A program made the position numbers and the translations under genes. This document shows positions 19,327-29,287 of a stretch of 64,000 bases of DNA, in pieces (the first letter of the stretch is position 1; each line of letters opens with the position of its first letter). The stretch is from an uncultured Luminiphilus sp. (GTDB lineage Bacteria > Pseudomonadota > Gammaproteobacteria > Pseudomonadales > Halieaceae). The DNA is taken from positions 124,001-188,000 of the forward strand of contig CAJJBO010000003.1 of the NCBI GenBank assembly GCA_905182485.1, given 5' to 3'. Under the pieces are notes generated by a model. That model saw only the letters and a list, made by a program, of their open reading frames with translations, searched no databases and was not told the DNA's origin.

Positions 19327-19893
19327 TCAACGGGTAGCGACTTGGTCAGTCGCCGCATCGGTGACATCAAACAATGTGTAAGACAGCGTAATGGTATGGA
19401 TATCGCGAGGCAGGTCTTGATCGACGATAAACTGGAGCGGCATGTCAGCCGCTGCCAATCCTGCGAGCCCCTGCTGCTCGAAACAGAAACACTCTGTCTT
19501 GTGAAAATAAGGGGCGGCTCGACTCGGCGAAATACTGGGGATAGCCTGAGCCACCATAGGCGCAGTGGTCGGATTGGTGGCTCGAAATATCGTGCCATTA
19601 GCAGCACCTGGATGCACCCGCATGATTCTCTCATCAGGAGAGAAGCCCCAGGGCATTTCATTGTTCTTGATGGCGACAAACTGAACCGTGACCTCCCGAC
19701 TCTCGTCGATCATCACGGGCACTGCGGTGTAGGCCGACCCGGCAGTCTTGCCGTTAATGCCCAGTACGTCACACAGCACGTTATACAGCGGCACCATCAC
19801 CACAAACACAAAAGCAAACATCACTACGGCGACACCGCTTAGCTTCAATGCGGTATCGATAGCGGGTACTTTACTGAGGCGCACGTAAGCCAT
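19327..19893 (-). CDS. Cytochrome c oxidase assembly protein CtaG/Cox11
   Basis: Copper chaperone for the CuB site of subunit I. It is 188 residues with one N-terminal membrane anchor (about 17-38, VVMFAFVFVVMVPLYNVLCDV) and a periplasmic immunoglobulin-like domain. The copper-binding cysteine pair is in KTECFCFEQQ, and the VLCDVLGINGKT after the helix is diagnostic. It sits between coxA (21 bases) and coxIII (23 bases) in a single operon. Intact. Confidence 0.94.
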   Translation of the reverse strand: MAYVRLSKVPAIDTALKLSGVAVVMFAFVFVVMVPLYNVLCDVLGINGKTAGSAYTAVPVMIDESREVTVQFVAIKNNEMPWGFSPDERIMRVHPGAANGTIFRATNPTTAPMVAQAIPSISPSRAAPYFHKTECFCFEQQGLAGLAAADMPLQFIVDQDLPRDIHTITLSYTLFDVTDAATDQVATR

Positions 19894-19914
19894 CGTCCGT
19901 TATCTTCCGACCAC

Positions 19915-21495
19915 TTAAAACGTGCCCGCTGGTTTGGACACCAACGGTGGCTCTTCAAAAGTGTGATAGGGCGCAGGAGTTGGAACAGTCCACTCGAGAC
20001 CTTCCGCACCATCCCATACTTTCTCGTCACTGACTCGCTCGCCTGAGACGATGGTCGCAATCACGTTATACAAAAATAGCAGCTGTGACGCGCCGTAAAT
20101 AAAGGCGCCAATCGACGACATCATATTGAAGTCGGCAAACTGCAACGCATAATCGGGAATCCGTCTCGGCATGCCGGCGAGCCCCACAAAGTGCTGCGGG
20201 AAAAAAGTGATATTGAAACCAATGAAAGAAATCCAGAAATGGATCTTGCCCATTGATTCGCTGTACATGCGCCCACACCATTTCGGCAACCAGTAGTAAA
20301 TCGCAGCCGTCATCGAAAACACTGCACCGGCCACCATCACGTAGTGGAAGTGGGCCACGACAAAATAGGTGTCGTGGTACTGGAAGTCTGCCGGAGCAAT
20401 CGAGAGCATCAAGCCAGTAAACCCGCCCAAGGTGAACAACACCAAAAAGCCAATTGAGAACAACATGGGCGTCTCAAAGCTCAACGAGCCACGCCACATA
20501 GTTGATATCCAGTTGAAGACTTTCACGCCGGTTGGTACTGCAATCAACATTGTTGCGTACATAAAGAACAACTCGCCGGCAACAGGCATACCCACCGTGT
20601 ACATATGGTGAGCCCACACGACGAACGACAAAAAGGCGATCGATGCAGTGGCGTACACCATTGAGGCGTATCCAAACAATGGCTTACGAGAAAAGGCGGG
20701 AATAATCTGCGAGACCACGCCAAACGCCGGCAGAATAATAATGTACACCTCTGGATGTCCAAAAAACCAGAAGATGTGCTGGAACAGCACCGGATCACCT
20801 CCGCCAGCCGCTGAAAAGAAGCTGGTGCCGAAGTGAATATCCATAAGCATCATGGTCACGGCACCCGCTAACACCGGCATCACTGCAACCAGTAAAAAGG
20901 CGGTGATCAACCAGGTCCACACGAACATGGGCATTTTCATGTACGTCATGCCCGGCGCACGCATGTTCATCACCGTGGCAATGATATTGATCGAGCCCAT
21001 GATTGATGAAACGCCCAAAATATGGATAGCAAAAATAAAGAAGGTGACCGACGGCGGCGCGTAAGTCGTTGAAAGCGGAGCATAGAAAGTCCAGCCAAAC
21101 GCAGGAGCGCCGCCTTCCATAAATAGGGTTGAAGCCAGCATCAAGAAAGCCGGCGGCAAAATCCAGAAGCTCCAGTTGTTCATGCGCGGTAGCGCCATAT
21201 CAGGCGCCCCGATCATCATCGGAATCAGCCAATTAGCCAAGCCAACGAAGGACGGCATAATGGCGCCAAACACCATGACGAGTCCATGCAAGGTGGTCAT
21301 CTGATTGAAAAATGCTGGCTCTACCAACTGCATCCCAGGCTGGAAAAGTTCCGCCCGAATAACCATGGCGAAGAAGCCCCCCAGCAAGAACATGGCGAAG
21401 GAGAACCAGAGGTACAGCGTACCAATGTCTTTGTGGTTGGTGGTATATAGCCATCGCAACATGCCCTTAGCTGGGCCGTGTTGATGATCACCCAT
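19915..21495 (-). CDS. Cytochrome c oxidase subunit I
   Basis: Catalytic subunit of the aa3/caa3-type heme-copper oxidase, 526 residues, about twelve transmembrane helices. Visible features include TTLHGLVMVFGAIMPSF with the low-spin heme His, FWFFGHPEVYIIILPAFG with the CuB His cross-linked to Tyr, WAHHMYTVG with two further CuB His residues, and DTYFVVAHFHYVMVAG with both heme ligands. The E-containing GHPEVY marks an A-type oxidase with the D-channel glutamate. Intact and 14 bases downstream of coxB. Confidence 0.97.
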   Translation of the reverse strand: MGDHQHGPAKGMLRWLYTTNHKDIGTLYLWFSFAMFLLGGFFAMVIRAELFQPGMQLVEPAFFNQMTTLHGLVMVFGAIMPSFVGLANWLIPMMIGAPDMALPRMNNWSFWILPPAFLMLASTLFMEGGAPAFGWTFYAPLSTTYAPPSVTFFIFAIHILGVSSIMGSINIIATVMNMRAPGMTYMKMPMFVWTWLITAFLLVAVMPVLAGAVTMMLMDIHFGTSFFSAAGGGDPVLFQHIFWFFGHPEVYIIILPAFGVVSQIIPAFSRKPLFGYASMVYATASIAFLSFVVWAHHMYTVGMPVAGELFFMYATMLIAVPTGVKVFNWISTMWRGSLSFETPMLFSIGFLVLFTLGGFTGLMLSIAPADFQYHDTYFVVAHFHYVMVAGAVFSMTAAIYYWLPKWCGRMYSESMGKIHFWISFIGFNITFFPQHFVGLAGMPRRIPDYALQFADFNMMSSIGAFIYGASQLLFLYNVIATIVSGERVSDEKVWDGAEGLEWTVPTPAPYHTFEEPPLVSKPAGTF

Positions 21496-21509
21496 CGTGC
21501 TCTACCTCT

Positions 21510-22622
21510 CTATCCGTTGCTCATTCCAGTGACATCGCCCGGTTGGACAATATCGCCTGTGTTGTTGCCAAAAGCGTTGCGTTGGTAGGTAAGTACCGCG
21601 GCCAACTCTACCTCGTTCAGCTGGGCATCAAATGCCTGCATAGCCGTTCCCGCAACGCCCTTCGCGACAATTGCCATGTGCTGCGACAAATCGCCCATCA
21701 CTACCGAGCTCCCTGCGATCGCATTACCAATACCACCCTCGCCCTGAGCACCGTGGCAGGCACCGCACGATGTCTCGTAAACCGCTTTTCCTTGCGCCAT
21801 CAGCTCGTCGGCAGAAAGCGTTTGCATGGCGAGCTGGCTTTCGGCCTGTGCAGCGCCGCGTTTGGCGGCCTGCCACGCCTGAAATTCCTCTGGCGAAACG
21901 GCATGCACGACAACCGGCATAAACCCGTGATAGGCCCCACAGAGTTCCGTGCACTGGCCGCGATAAATGCCTTCTTGCGGCACGCGAGTCCACGCCTCGT
22001 TAATAAAGCCCGGAATCGCATCCCGCTTGACCGCCAGCTCAGGCACCCACCACGAGTGAATGACGTCGTTTGCCGTGATCAAGAACCGGACTTTCGTATT
22101 GGTCGGGATCACCAGAGGCTCATCGACCTCGAGCAAGTAGTGGTCGCCTTTAGCTTCCGTGTTGTAAATTTCTTCTTGTGGCGTCGTCAGGTTAGAGAAA
22201 AAGGAGATGTTTTCGCCCGTCTCGTCCAGATACTCATACTTCCACTTCCACTGATGTCCCGTTATCAGCACGTCAAGTTCAGCCTCATCGTTGTCATAGA
22301 CTTCTAGTAACGTCGACGTTGCTGGGACCGCCATACCGATCAAAATCAAAAACGGCACCACCGTCCAGGCGATCTCTACCTTCGTGCTTTCATGAAACTG
22401 CGATGCTTCATGCCCGCGTGACTTACGATGCGCGTAGATGGAGTAAAACATCACCGCAAAAACGGCGACGCCAATCACAACGCAAATCCACATGATCAGC
22501 ATGTGAAGTTCGAAGATGTCAGCGCCAATCTCGGTAACACCGGGCGACATGTTGACTTGATTTTGTGCAGCCGTAAACGACGCAAACAGTGCCAAAAGCA
22601 CTCCTGAGAAGATTCTTCCCAT
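21510..22622 (-). CDS. Cytochrome c oxidase subunit II fused to cytochrome c (caa3 type)
   Basis: Electron-entry subunit with two transmembrane helices (about 40-62 and 86-105). The CuA domain has His 189 (VIHSWWVP), then CTELCGAYHGFMP with Cys 224, Cys 228, His 232 and Met 235. A C-terminal class I cytochrome c (about residues 272-355) has CGACH at 286-290 and GTAMQAF as the probable axial-Met region. The fusion, 370 residues in all, makes this a caa3-type oxidase. ATG at 22622 gives the signal-like leader MGRIFSGVLLALFASF; the longer in-frame start was rejected. Confidence 0.94.
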   Translation of the reverse strand: MGRIFSGVLLALFASFTAAQNQVNMSPGVTEIGADIFELHMLIMWICVVIGVAVFAVMFYSIYAHRKSRGHEASQFHESTKVEIAWTVVPFLILIGMAVPATSTLLEVYDNDEAELDVLITGHQWKWKYEYLDETGENISFFSNLTTPQEEIYNTEAKGDHYLLEVDEPLVIPTNTKVRFLITANDVIHSWWVPELAVKRDAIPGFINEAWTRVPQEGIYRGQCTELCGAYHGFMPVVVHAVSPEEFQAWQAAKRGAAQAESQLAMQTLSADELMAQGKAVYETSCGACHGAQGEGGIGNAIAGSSVVMGDLSQHMAIVAKGVAGTAMQAFDAQLNEVELAAVLTYQRNAFGNNTGDIVQPGDVTGMSNG

Positions 22623-22839
22623 CGCGTGCGTACTCCATTTGTTGATGTGGCGCCGAACCCCGAGCCACAAAAGGGCGAACAAAAGCGCGGCGATTATAGC
22701 GAAGTTGCAAGAAAATACATGGGGAGAACTGCACAGCTGGCGCGAAATGCACAGGGCCTGGCGCGGGCTTTATGAAGATTAATGCTTTTCGTGTATCCGT
22801 TACATGATTGCAAGTTATAAGTGAGGACTAAGCCGTCGA

Positions 22840-23085
22840 TCAGCCGTCGATGAGTTTGACTGGATCCGAGGGAGTCTCGACTCGCCTCGCCGCCGCACGC
22901 GTCACACGAGTAGCCGGCATATCAGCCGGCGCAACTGGGCGGGCCTCGACATATCCACAGGCCACGCAACGGCGCTCATCGGCATCGATGTCGATCACAA
23001 TACGATCTTGTTCCTGACAACTCGGACAAACGGCACCGGCGACAAAGCGCGGCCGTTGATTGGTGTCAGGCTGAGATTCAGACAT
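22840..23085 (-). CDS. YheV family putative zinc-ribbon protein
   Basis: An 81-residue protein with two CxxC-type pairs, VCPSCQEQD and RCVACGYVE, forming a likely zinc ribbon. RFVAGAVCPSC is characteristic of the YheV/TIGR02443 group. The C-terminal tail is charged and low in complexity. Function unknown. ATG at 23085 was chosen; a GTG two codons upstream (23091) is the alternative. It is divergent from the carbonic-anhydrase-like gene. Confidence 0.85.
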   Translation of the reverse strand: MSESQPDTNQRPRFVAGAVCPSCQEQDRIVIDIDADERRCVACGYVEARPVAPADMPATRVTRAAARRVETPSDPVKLIDG

Positions 23086-23148
23086 ACTCACGTCGCCTTA
23101 ATAATGACGCGCTAGTGTAACAAGTTAGATTGGCACAGGAGACCCAGT

Positions 23149-23712
23149 GTGACCCAAATTAATTTCAGAGGCGAAGCACATATCCGTAAGGCACTAGGGG
23201 TAACGCCCAGCCTCGGCGCAAGAGTGCTGGTTGACCCGACGGCGGTAGTGATGGGTGACGTTTGGCTCGGTGACGATGCCAGCGTATGGCCTCATGCCGC
23301 GATGCGGGGTGATGTGCAAATTATCCGCATTGGCGCGCGCACCAATATCCAAGACGGCACCGTGTTACACGTCACGCATGAGGGGCCCTATAACCCCGAC
23401 GGGTATCCCTTACACATCGGTGATGATGTCACAGTAGGACACCGAGCATTGCTACATGGTTGCACCATCGGTCATCGTGTGCTGGTCGGGATGGGCGCCA
23501 TTGTTATGGACAAAGTTGTGGTCGAGGATGAGGTGATGATCGCGGCGGGCTCACTGGTCACACCCGGAAAGAGACTCCGCAGCGGGCACCTTTATGCGGG
23601 CAGCCCAGCGCGCGAAGTGCGCGCCCTGTCTGAGAGCGAGCAACGCTTCCTACAATACAGCGCCGATGGTTATGTCTCACTCAAACAACGATACCTCGAC
23701 AACAGCAATTAG
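23149..23712 (+). CDS. Gamma-carbonic anhydrase family protein (YrdA-like)
   Basis: Left-handed beta-helix protein of 187 residues built from hexapeptide repeats. Metal-ligand positions are present: the early VWPHAAMRGD, then VTVGHRALLHGCTIG with the two paired His residues. The C-terminal helix begins near residue 150. Enzymatic carbonic anhydrase activity is not established for many YrdA-type members. Start GTG at 23149 is preceded by AGGAG. It ends four bases from the convergent aroE. Confidence 0.9.
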   Translation: MTQINFRGEAHIRKALGVTPSLGARVLVDPTAVVMGDVWLGDDASVWPHAAMRGDVQIIRIGARTNIQDGTVLHVTHEGPYNPDGYPLHIGDDVTVGHRALLHGCTIGHRVLVGMGAIVMDKVVVEDEVMIAAGSLVTPGKRLRSGHLYAGSPAREVRALSESEQRFLQYSADGYVSLKQRYLDNSN

Positions 23713-23715
23713 GGG

Positions 23716-24567
23716 TCAGCCCCCCGAGGCAGCGCGCAGAGACGACACCACCGATGTGGTCTCTGGGTGTTCACCACGCCAGAGGAAAAAGCTCTCTGCT
23801 GCCTGTTCAACCAACATGCCCAAACCATCCAAGACCTCCACCACACCGTGAGTGCTGGCCCAAGCCATAAACGGTGTTGGTGCGCGCCCGTAGGCCATAT
23901 CGTAGGCGCGACACTGTGGCGCGAGTGCCATCGAGCTCGATAAAGCGGGCATTTCATTACTCAAACCGGTACTGGTGCCATTAATAATCAGGTCCCATGG
24001 CTCTGTCGGTACCTCTTGGTAACCGCCGCCCGAGACAGGTACGGCATCGGAAGTCCACTGCTGGGCTAATTGCTGTGCACGCTCAGGGGTCCGATTCGCC
24101 ACAAATAGGCAGTGCGGGACTTCAGCGAGTAAGGCGGGTATCACCCCCCGAACAGCGCCCCCTGCGCCTAATATGAGAATGCGGGCATCGCGCAAAAGCC
24201 AGCCAGCATTGACCGTCATATCGGTCACCAATCCCCTGCCGTCCGTGTTATCCGCAATGATGCTGCCGGCCTCGTCACGCATTAAAAAATTGGCAGCGCC
24301 CGCCGCTTGAGCTCGCGGAGAGGCCTGATCCGCAAACGTAAAAGCACGCGTCTTAAACGGCAGCGTCACATTCAGGCCGTGACCTCCGTCGTCAAAAAAC
24401 TGCTGGACCCACTGCTCAAACGAATCCACTGCCACCAACGCCGCCTGATAATCGATCGCCTGATTCGTTTGCTGCGCAAATGCCGAGTGGATAGCCGGCG
24501 ATAAGCTGTGGCCAATCGGGTTACCCACGACAGCAAAACGGTCGCGAAGCGTTTGCATGCTGGTCAT
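23716..24567 (-). CDS. aroE: Shikimate dehydrogenase
   Basis: NADP-dependent enzyme of aromatic amino-acid synthesis, 283 residues. Substrate-binding motif VGNPIGHSLSPAIHS, catalytic Lys in NVTLPFKTRAF, NTDGRG, the dinucleotide loop ILGAGGAVRGV and NRTPERA are all visible, as is INGTSTGL. ATG 24567 is preceded by GAGAGGAGGGG; ATG 24558 is a near alternative. It follows hemF by 58 bases in the dprA-tsaC-hemF-aroE order known from pseudomonads, so one operon is likely. Confidence 0.95.
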   Translation of the reverse strand: MTSMQTLRDRFAVVGNPIGHSLSPAIHSAFAQQTNQAIDYQAALVAVDSFEQWVQQFFDDGGHGLNVTLPFKTRAFTFADQASPRAQAAGAANFLMRDEAGSIIADNTDGRGLVTDMTVNAGWLLRDARILILGAGGAVRGVIPALLAEVPHCLFVANRTPERAQQLAQQWTSDAVPVSGGGYQEVPTEPWDLIINGTSTGLSNEMPALSSSMALAPQCRAYDMAYGRAPTPFMAWASTHGVVEVLDGLGMLVEQAAESFFLWRGEHPETTSVVSSLRAASGG

Positions 24568-24625
24568 ACCCCTCCTCTCTCGCTCATGTGGCTGACGATC
24601 GGAGAGACAGGGATGCAATGATCGG

Positions 24626-25552
24626 TCATGAGGCCTTGGTCGACCCTGCCATACCAAGCCAGTCGCGTGGCGGCAGAAAGTCACTCATCAGTCGAGCCTC
24701 TGGTGTGCCCTCCCTCGGCGTTAAGCCGTACTCCCAACGCACCAACGGTGGTAAAGACATCAGTATTGCCTCCGTTCGCCCATTGGTTTGCAAGCCAAAT
24801 AACGTGCCTCGGTCATTTACTAGATTGAATTCGACGTAACGCCCGCGACGATAGAGCTGCCACTGCCGCTCTTCTTCAGTCCACGGAGTGTCTTTGCGCC
24901 GCTCGAGGATGGGGGCATACGCGTTCAAAAAACCATCGCCCACGCTACGCATAAACGCAAAGGTTTGATCAAACCCCCACTCATTCAGATCATCGTAAAA
25001 GAGGCCGCCAACGCCCCGGGGTTCCTGCCGGTGCGGAATATAAAAGTAATCGTCACACCACTGCTTAAATCGGGGGTATACGGCTTCCCCAAATGGATCG
25101 CAGGCCGCTTTCGCCTGCGTATGCCAGGAGACGGCGTCCTCTTCGTAACCGTAATAAGGCGTTAGATCAAAACCGCCTCCCATCCACCAAACAGGCTCTA
25201 CACCCGGCTTTTCCGCCATAAACATGCGCACGTTGGCATGAGACGTGGGAGCATGAGGGTTGCGAGGATGGATGACCAGAGAAACGCCCAATGCGCGAAA
25301 GCTTCTGCCCGCCAACTCTGGGCGATGCTGCGTCGCAGAGGCAGGCATTGACGACCCCACGACGTGGGAGAAATTAACCCCCCCTTTTTCAATCACGTCG
25401 CCATTCGCTAAAACACGACTGATACCGCCGCCGCCCTCTGGACGATCCCAAGATTCTGTTGCAAAGCCAGCGCTCTGATCAATCAACTCTAAGCGCGCAC
25501 AAATGCGACTCTGCAGTGTCGTGAGATAAGTCTTTACAGCCGATACATCCAT
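24626..25552 (-). CDS. hemF: Oxygen-dependent coproporphyrinogen III oxidase
   Basis: Aerobic heme-biosynthesis enzyme converting coproporphyrinogen III to protoporphyrinogen IX. It is 308 residues, full length. [19 protein letters not shown], the active-site [15 protein letters not shown], and [20 protein letters not shown] are all family signatures. AAGGAG lies seven bases upstream of the ATG. Its place in an operon with tsaC, dprA and aroE is conserved in related bacteria. It indicates aerobic heme synthesis. Confidence 0.96.
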   Translation of the reverse strand: MDVSAVKTYLTTLQSRICARLELIDQSAGFATESWDRPEGGGGISRVLANGDVIEKGGVNFSHVVGSSMPASATQHRPELAGRSFRALGVSLVIHPRNPHAPTSHANVRMFMAEKPGVEPVWWMGGGFDLTPYYGYEEDAVSWHTQAKAACDPFGEAVYPRFKQWCDDYFYIPHRQEPRGVGGLFYDDLNEWGFDQTFAFMRSVGDGFLNAYAPILERRKDTPWTEEERQWQLYRRGRYVEFNLVNDRGTLFGLQTNGRTEAILMSLPPLVRWEYGLTPREGTPEARLMSDFLPPRDWLGMAGSTKAS

Positions 25553-25593
25553 CGGGCTCTCCTTATGTCGACAAACTGTCGACTAAATGCCGG

Positions 25594-26172
25594 CTAAGGT
25601 CGGACAATTGTGCCATCCCCTATGCGGCGAATAGTTGATGGCTTACCCGCTTCCTCAAGTACCCCTGGCAGGGCCGGTAACGTTACCCCAAAGTAACGCC
25701 GCAATGCCCACAAATAATGGGGTGGGGGTAATCCCGCGGGGTTGGCGCTGGTTGAGACCAAGGGCCCACCAAAGGACTCGCTTAACCGTTTGAGTGGCAG
25801 CGCTGACGTCACACGAATGGCAACGTCAGTGCTATCCCCCGTTATCCAGTCCGGAAAGACACCCTGATTGGGCACTAACCAAGTGTTGGGGCCTGGCCAC
25901 GATGCGCACACCCGTTGACGCTCATAGGGTGACAGAAAGGACAGCACCCCGTCGAACATTGCTGCATCAGCGGCCACCACAATGAGCCCTTTGTGCACTG
26001 AGCGCCGTTTGAGGGTCAATAAGTCATGAACCGCCACTTCACTATAAGGGTCGCAACTGAGCCCCCAAACGCCCTCTGCGGGGCAGGCTACAACCCCACC
26101 GCTATCCAAAACCGAGCGGAGCAACGGCAGGCGCCATTGCGCATAAAATGGAACTTGGTCGAGTGGGCGCAT
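25594..26172 (-). CDS. tsaC: L-threonylcarbamoyladenylate synthase, YrdC/Sua5 type
   Basis: Makes the threonylcarbamoyl-AMP used for t6A modification of tRNAs. A single-domain enzyme of 192 residues, the TsaC size, without the extra Sua5 domain. The nucleotide- and bicarbonate-binding elements GGVVACPAEGVWGLSCDP, the LKRRSVHKGLIVV loop and the C-terminal SFGGPLVSTSANPAG are present. It lies 41 bases upstream of hemF and follows dprA. Intact. Confidence 0.93.
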   Translation of the reverse strand: MRPLDQVPFYAQWRLPLLRSVLDSGGVVACPAEGVWGLSCDPYSEVAVHDLLTLKRRSVHKGLIVVAADAAMFDGVLSFLSPYERQRVCASWPGPNTWLVPNQGVFPDWITGDSTDVAIRVTSALPLKRLSESFGGPLVSTSANPAGLPPPHYLWALRRYFGVTLPALPGVLEEAGKPSTIRRIGDGTIVRP

Positions 26173-26236
26173 AACCGTCGCTCACAGTGAAAGACGCTAT
26201 TTTACCGCACCCTGCGGGCAGGGAGCTAACGCACTT

Positions 26237-27394
26237 TTAGCGCTTAGCACCGTAACCTTTTGGGCCCTTTTGTATCCAGCCTTGCACTTCTAGGGCAGAC
26301 AAGCACGCCAGACAGCGGTCCACGTCCCAATTAAGTCGCAGCGCTAAGGCCTCAGCTCGATGAGATTCCCGCCCCAGCAAAGACAGTATCTCACGCTGAT
26401 CCAGCGGCAGTGATTGAGGCTGAGCCGGCACAGCGCTGGCGTGACGAGCCACCGACTCGGTCATTAACGGGTCCGGTATCCTGAGATCTAAGCAGTGGGC
26501 AAGATCCTCGGGCGACTGAATGAGTATCGCACCCGCATCGAGAAGATATCGACACCCCGCTCCTTCGGGGTGATAGATCGACCAAGGTAATGTCATCACG
26601 TCGCGACCCTGATCCGCGGCAGCAGTGGCGGTGATGAGCGTCCCGCTCGGCCGCCCGGCCTCAATCACCAGCGTCGCCTGACTGAATCCCGATAGGGTCC
26701 GATTGCGACGATGAAAATGATGCTTTCTTGGCGGGGTGCCCAACGGAAATTCACTCACGACAGCACCCGACTTGGCGATATTCGCTGCCAATTGACGGTG
26801 TCTCGAGGGGTAGATTTGATCAAGGCCAGAGGGTAATACCGCGATCGTTTTACCCTTTGCCGACAGTGCCGCTTGGTGCGCAACCCCGTCGATGCCGAGG
26901 GCCAAGCCACTCACAACAGTGAGGCCCAGCGCAACCGCCGCATGGGTTAAATCCGCCGCAGCGCGTTGCCCATCTAAGGAAGGCTTACGGGTTCCTACAA
27001 CAGACAGTGTGGTGCTTCTAAGGTTATCCAGATCTCCCTGCACGAACAGAAAGGGGGGACGGTCACCGCACTCGGCCAGCAGCGGCGGATATAAAGGATC
27101 GCGTATCGTCACAAGATACAGTGACGATGATTTTGGCAGGCAACGCAGCAGTTGATTGGGGGACGCGCTATCGATCATCCCCTGCAAAGACGCCCAACCC
27201 GCTGGCCGACCATTCGTCTCACCATTCGTCTCACTATGACCAGAACTCGACAGTTCACTGTCGCCCAGTATCGACTCAGGTGATGGCCACCGCTGCAAAA
27301 CCTGATCTAACCAACTCGCACCGCGCTCAATCGTTTGCGTGAGCGCAATCCAGCGCGCGTCAGCCTGAGCGTCCAGTCCAAATTGGTGTGCCAT
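26237..27394 (-). CDS. dprA: DNA-processing protein DprA/Smf
   Basis: Binds incoming single-stranded DNA and loads RecA in natural transformation. It is also widely conserved in species not known to be competent. The 385-residue product has an N-terminal helical region and a central Rossmann-like DprA domain (VVGTRKPSLDGQRA, VVSGLALGIDGVAHQAAL, VLPSGLDQIYPSRHRQLA, LVIEAGRPSGTLITA). The C-terminal winged-helix-like segment is at about 325-380. ATG 27394 has AGGAG five bases upstream and gives the natural N-terminus MAHQFGLDAQ. Confidence 0.94.
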   Translation of the reverse strand: MAHQFGLDAQADARWIALTQTIERGASWLDQVLQRWPSPESILGDSELSSSGHSETNGETNGRPAGWASLQGMIDSASPNQLLRCLPKSSSLYLVTIRDPLYPPLLAECGDRPPFLFVQGDLDNLRSTTLSVVGTRKPSLDGQRAAADLTHAAVALGLTVVSGLALGIDGVAHQAALSAKGKTIAVLPSGLDQIYPSRHRQLAANIAKSGAVVSEFPLGTPPRKHHFHRRNRTLSGFSQATLVIEAGRPSGTLITATAAADQGRDVMTLPWSIYHPEGAGCRYLLDAGAILIQSPEDLAHCLDLRIPDPLMTESVARHASAVPAQPQSLPLDQREILSLLGRESHRAEALALRLNWDVDRCLACLSALEVQGWIQKGPKGYGAKR

Positions 27395-27458
27395 GCAAGC
27401 TCCTGAAATCAGTGATCGAAAACACGACTCGACCGTCACATTGCACCGGCGCGCGACG

Positions 27459-27506
27459 CCCTACGAGCGATGCTCCCTACGAGCGATGCTCCCTACGAGC
27501 GATGCT
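27459..27506. repeat. Three perfect tandem copies of a 16-bp unit
   Basis: CCCTACGAGCGATGCT occurs three times head to tail at 27459-27474, 27475-27490 and 27491-27506, with no mismatch. It lies between the LysM gene stop and the dprA start, in the 125-base gap. Sixteen is not a multiple of three, so a coding repeat is unlikely. Role unknown. Confidence 0.9.
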
Positions 27507-27519
27507 AAGGTCGGCTGTA

Positions 27520-28572
27520 TTAAGGGCTCCGCAAGGCGTCGCCGACTGCTAGCGGTCGACTGGCCTCCAGCACCAACCCAAAACTGGCTCGATCAAAGAC
27601 GGAAAAAACCATCAAGACGCCGGCCCAACGATCGGGCAGTACAACTGATTGAGCCGTCAAAGAGCCCTCTACTGGAGGCGGTCGCTGCTGAATCATCAGA
27701 ACGTCCCCCTCGTGAACCTCCTACGGGAGACGGCTATCGCGGTTTGGTAGGCGCCTATCCTGTGCCATACCACTGGCAGTCGCAATTATTAGGGCATTTT
27801 CGATCAGAACGGCCGGCGCCTGAGGGTGATACGCCGCCTGAGCCATGACCTCCTCAACACCTAGCAGGCGGTCACCTAGGCGAACTTCTTGCCGCGCTTG
27901 CGTCACCACCAGTGCGCTCAACCCCTCTGAACTCAGCAAGCTGTTGACGCTGGCTCGCCCAATATCAGTCACAAAAATGCCGAGGCCCTCCTCGGTCAGA
28001 GGGTCGATCAGTGTCGCTTCGTGTCGCACCAACTGATAGCTGCCTGTGTTAACCCCAATGCCCCTGCTATAAACAGTGTCCCCAACACTACTGAGCAGAC
28101 GGTCGGCGTCAGTCGCGACCACATAGGGGGTTTGAGCTAACGCGGCAGATTCAATCACGCGATGCTGCCGCAAAAAAGGCGCAATTTGCGCTTGGGGAAT
28201 AGCGGGGATGGCCGCATGTAATGGGCCACGCCGCAAACTCGGTGATAGCGTCACATCGCCCCGCTCAGTCGCCTTCAGTGTCGGCCTGCCCTCGTCCCAA
28301 ACAACGCTCAGTACGTCGCCGGGCTCAATAGCGTGAACGTCATCAAGGTGTTCATTGCTAGCCCACAGTTCTTGCCACCGCCATGGTTCTCGCAAAAACA
28401 GTGATGCAATGTCCCATACCGTATCGCCGGCCTGCACTGTGTAGTGTTCGGGAGCAGTCGCGCTCAGCGTTAGTGTTGGCTCCGCTTGCGCAGCATCGAG
28501 CTGCGTCGTTGGTATTAATAGTGTGATCAACAAGCCAGCACGCCCTAAGCGCCCAACTTTGTTCTGCAGCAT
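27520..28572 (-). CDS. LysM domain protein (reading frame broken in this sequence)
   Basis: Exported peptidoglycan-binding protein homologous to the LysM gene next to dprA in pseudomonads. A signal peptide (about residues 1-30) is followed by a LysM domain at about 42-90 (YTVQAGDTVWDIASLFL) and a long periplasmic region. The frame seen from the start ends prematurely near 27721. The missing tail IGAYQTAIAV, then EGDVLMIQQRPPPVEG and WAGVLMVFSVFDRASFGLVL, lies in two other frames and stops at 27520. Two indels are implied, near 27770 and 27728. The chosen ATG 28572 gives a good signal sequence; a TTG at 28629 is possible. Confidence 0.8.
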
Positions 28573-28777
28573 CGCAATCCATTTGCTTTTTTCCAAGGCA
28601 TCCACTCCATTGGCTTCAACGCGACTCAATCCATTGAGAGGCTACCCGCCTGCCATCCATGCAGATCAGTGCCATCGCGGTATACTGTCAGTGTGCGAGG
28701 CTGTCGAGCACAGGGCAAGACCAAATCAGAACACTTTTCTACGCTGACGAACACGCTCCGAACCGGACTCACCAAGC

Positions 28778-29287
28778 ATGGCGCTACTTCAGATTCTCGA
28801 ATTTCCTGATCCAAGGCTACGCACACGGGCACTGCCCGTGGATCAGGTCACTGACCGTATCCAAACGCTGATCGATGATATGTTTGAAACCATGTATTCC
28901 GCACCCGGGATCGGGTTGGCAGCGAGCCAAGTCGATGTGCACGAGCGCATCATCGTAATGGACTTGTCAGACGATCACTCAGCACCTCGGATCTTTATCA
29001 ACCCTGAAATCAACGTGATTGACGAGGATTTGGGTTCCTATGACGAGGGCTGTCTATCGGTACCCGGTTTTTATGAAACGGTTCAGCGTCCCAAGGTGGT
29101 CGCTGTGAAAGCCTTAGATCGCGACGGACGTCCCTTTACTGAGGAACTAGACGGCTTGATGGCTATCTGCCTCCAACACGAGATCGATCACCTTGAGGGA
29201 AAGCTCTTTGTCGACTACCTGTCGGCATTAAAACGGCAACGCATTCGCGGCAAGCTAGTCAAAGATCAAAAGCGTCGCGACTCGTAG
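28778..29287 (+). CDS. def: Peptide deformylase
   Basis: Metallo-enzyme removing the formyl group from new proteins. It is 169 residues with all three motifs: [18 protein letters not shown] and [12 protein letters not shown]. The Cys and the two His residues bind the metal and the Glu is catalytic. The fmt ATG follows the def TAG with no spacer, the classic def-fmt pair. It is divergent from the LysM gene. Intact. Confidence 0.97.
   Translation: MALLQILEFPDPRLRTRALPVDQVTDRIQTLIDDMFETMYSAPGIGLAASQVDVHERIIVMDLSDDHSAPRIFINPEINVIDEDLGSYDEGCLSVPGFYETVQRPKVVAVKALDRDGRPFTEELDGLMAICLQHEIDHLEGKLFVDYLSALKRQRIRGKLVKDQKRRDS

Noticed and set aside
17120..23085. A transferred or mobile origin for the oxidase cluster
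   Set aside because: No transposase, integrase, tRNA, direct repeats or change in base composition was seen; gene order resembles that of relatives.
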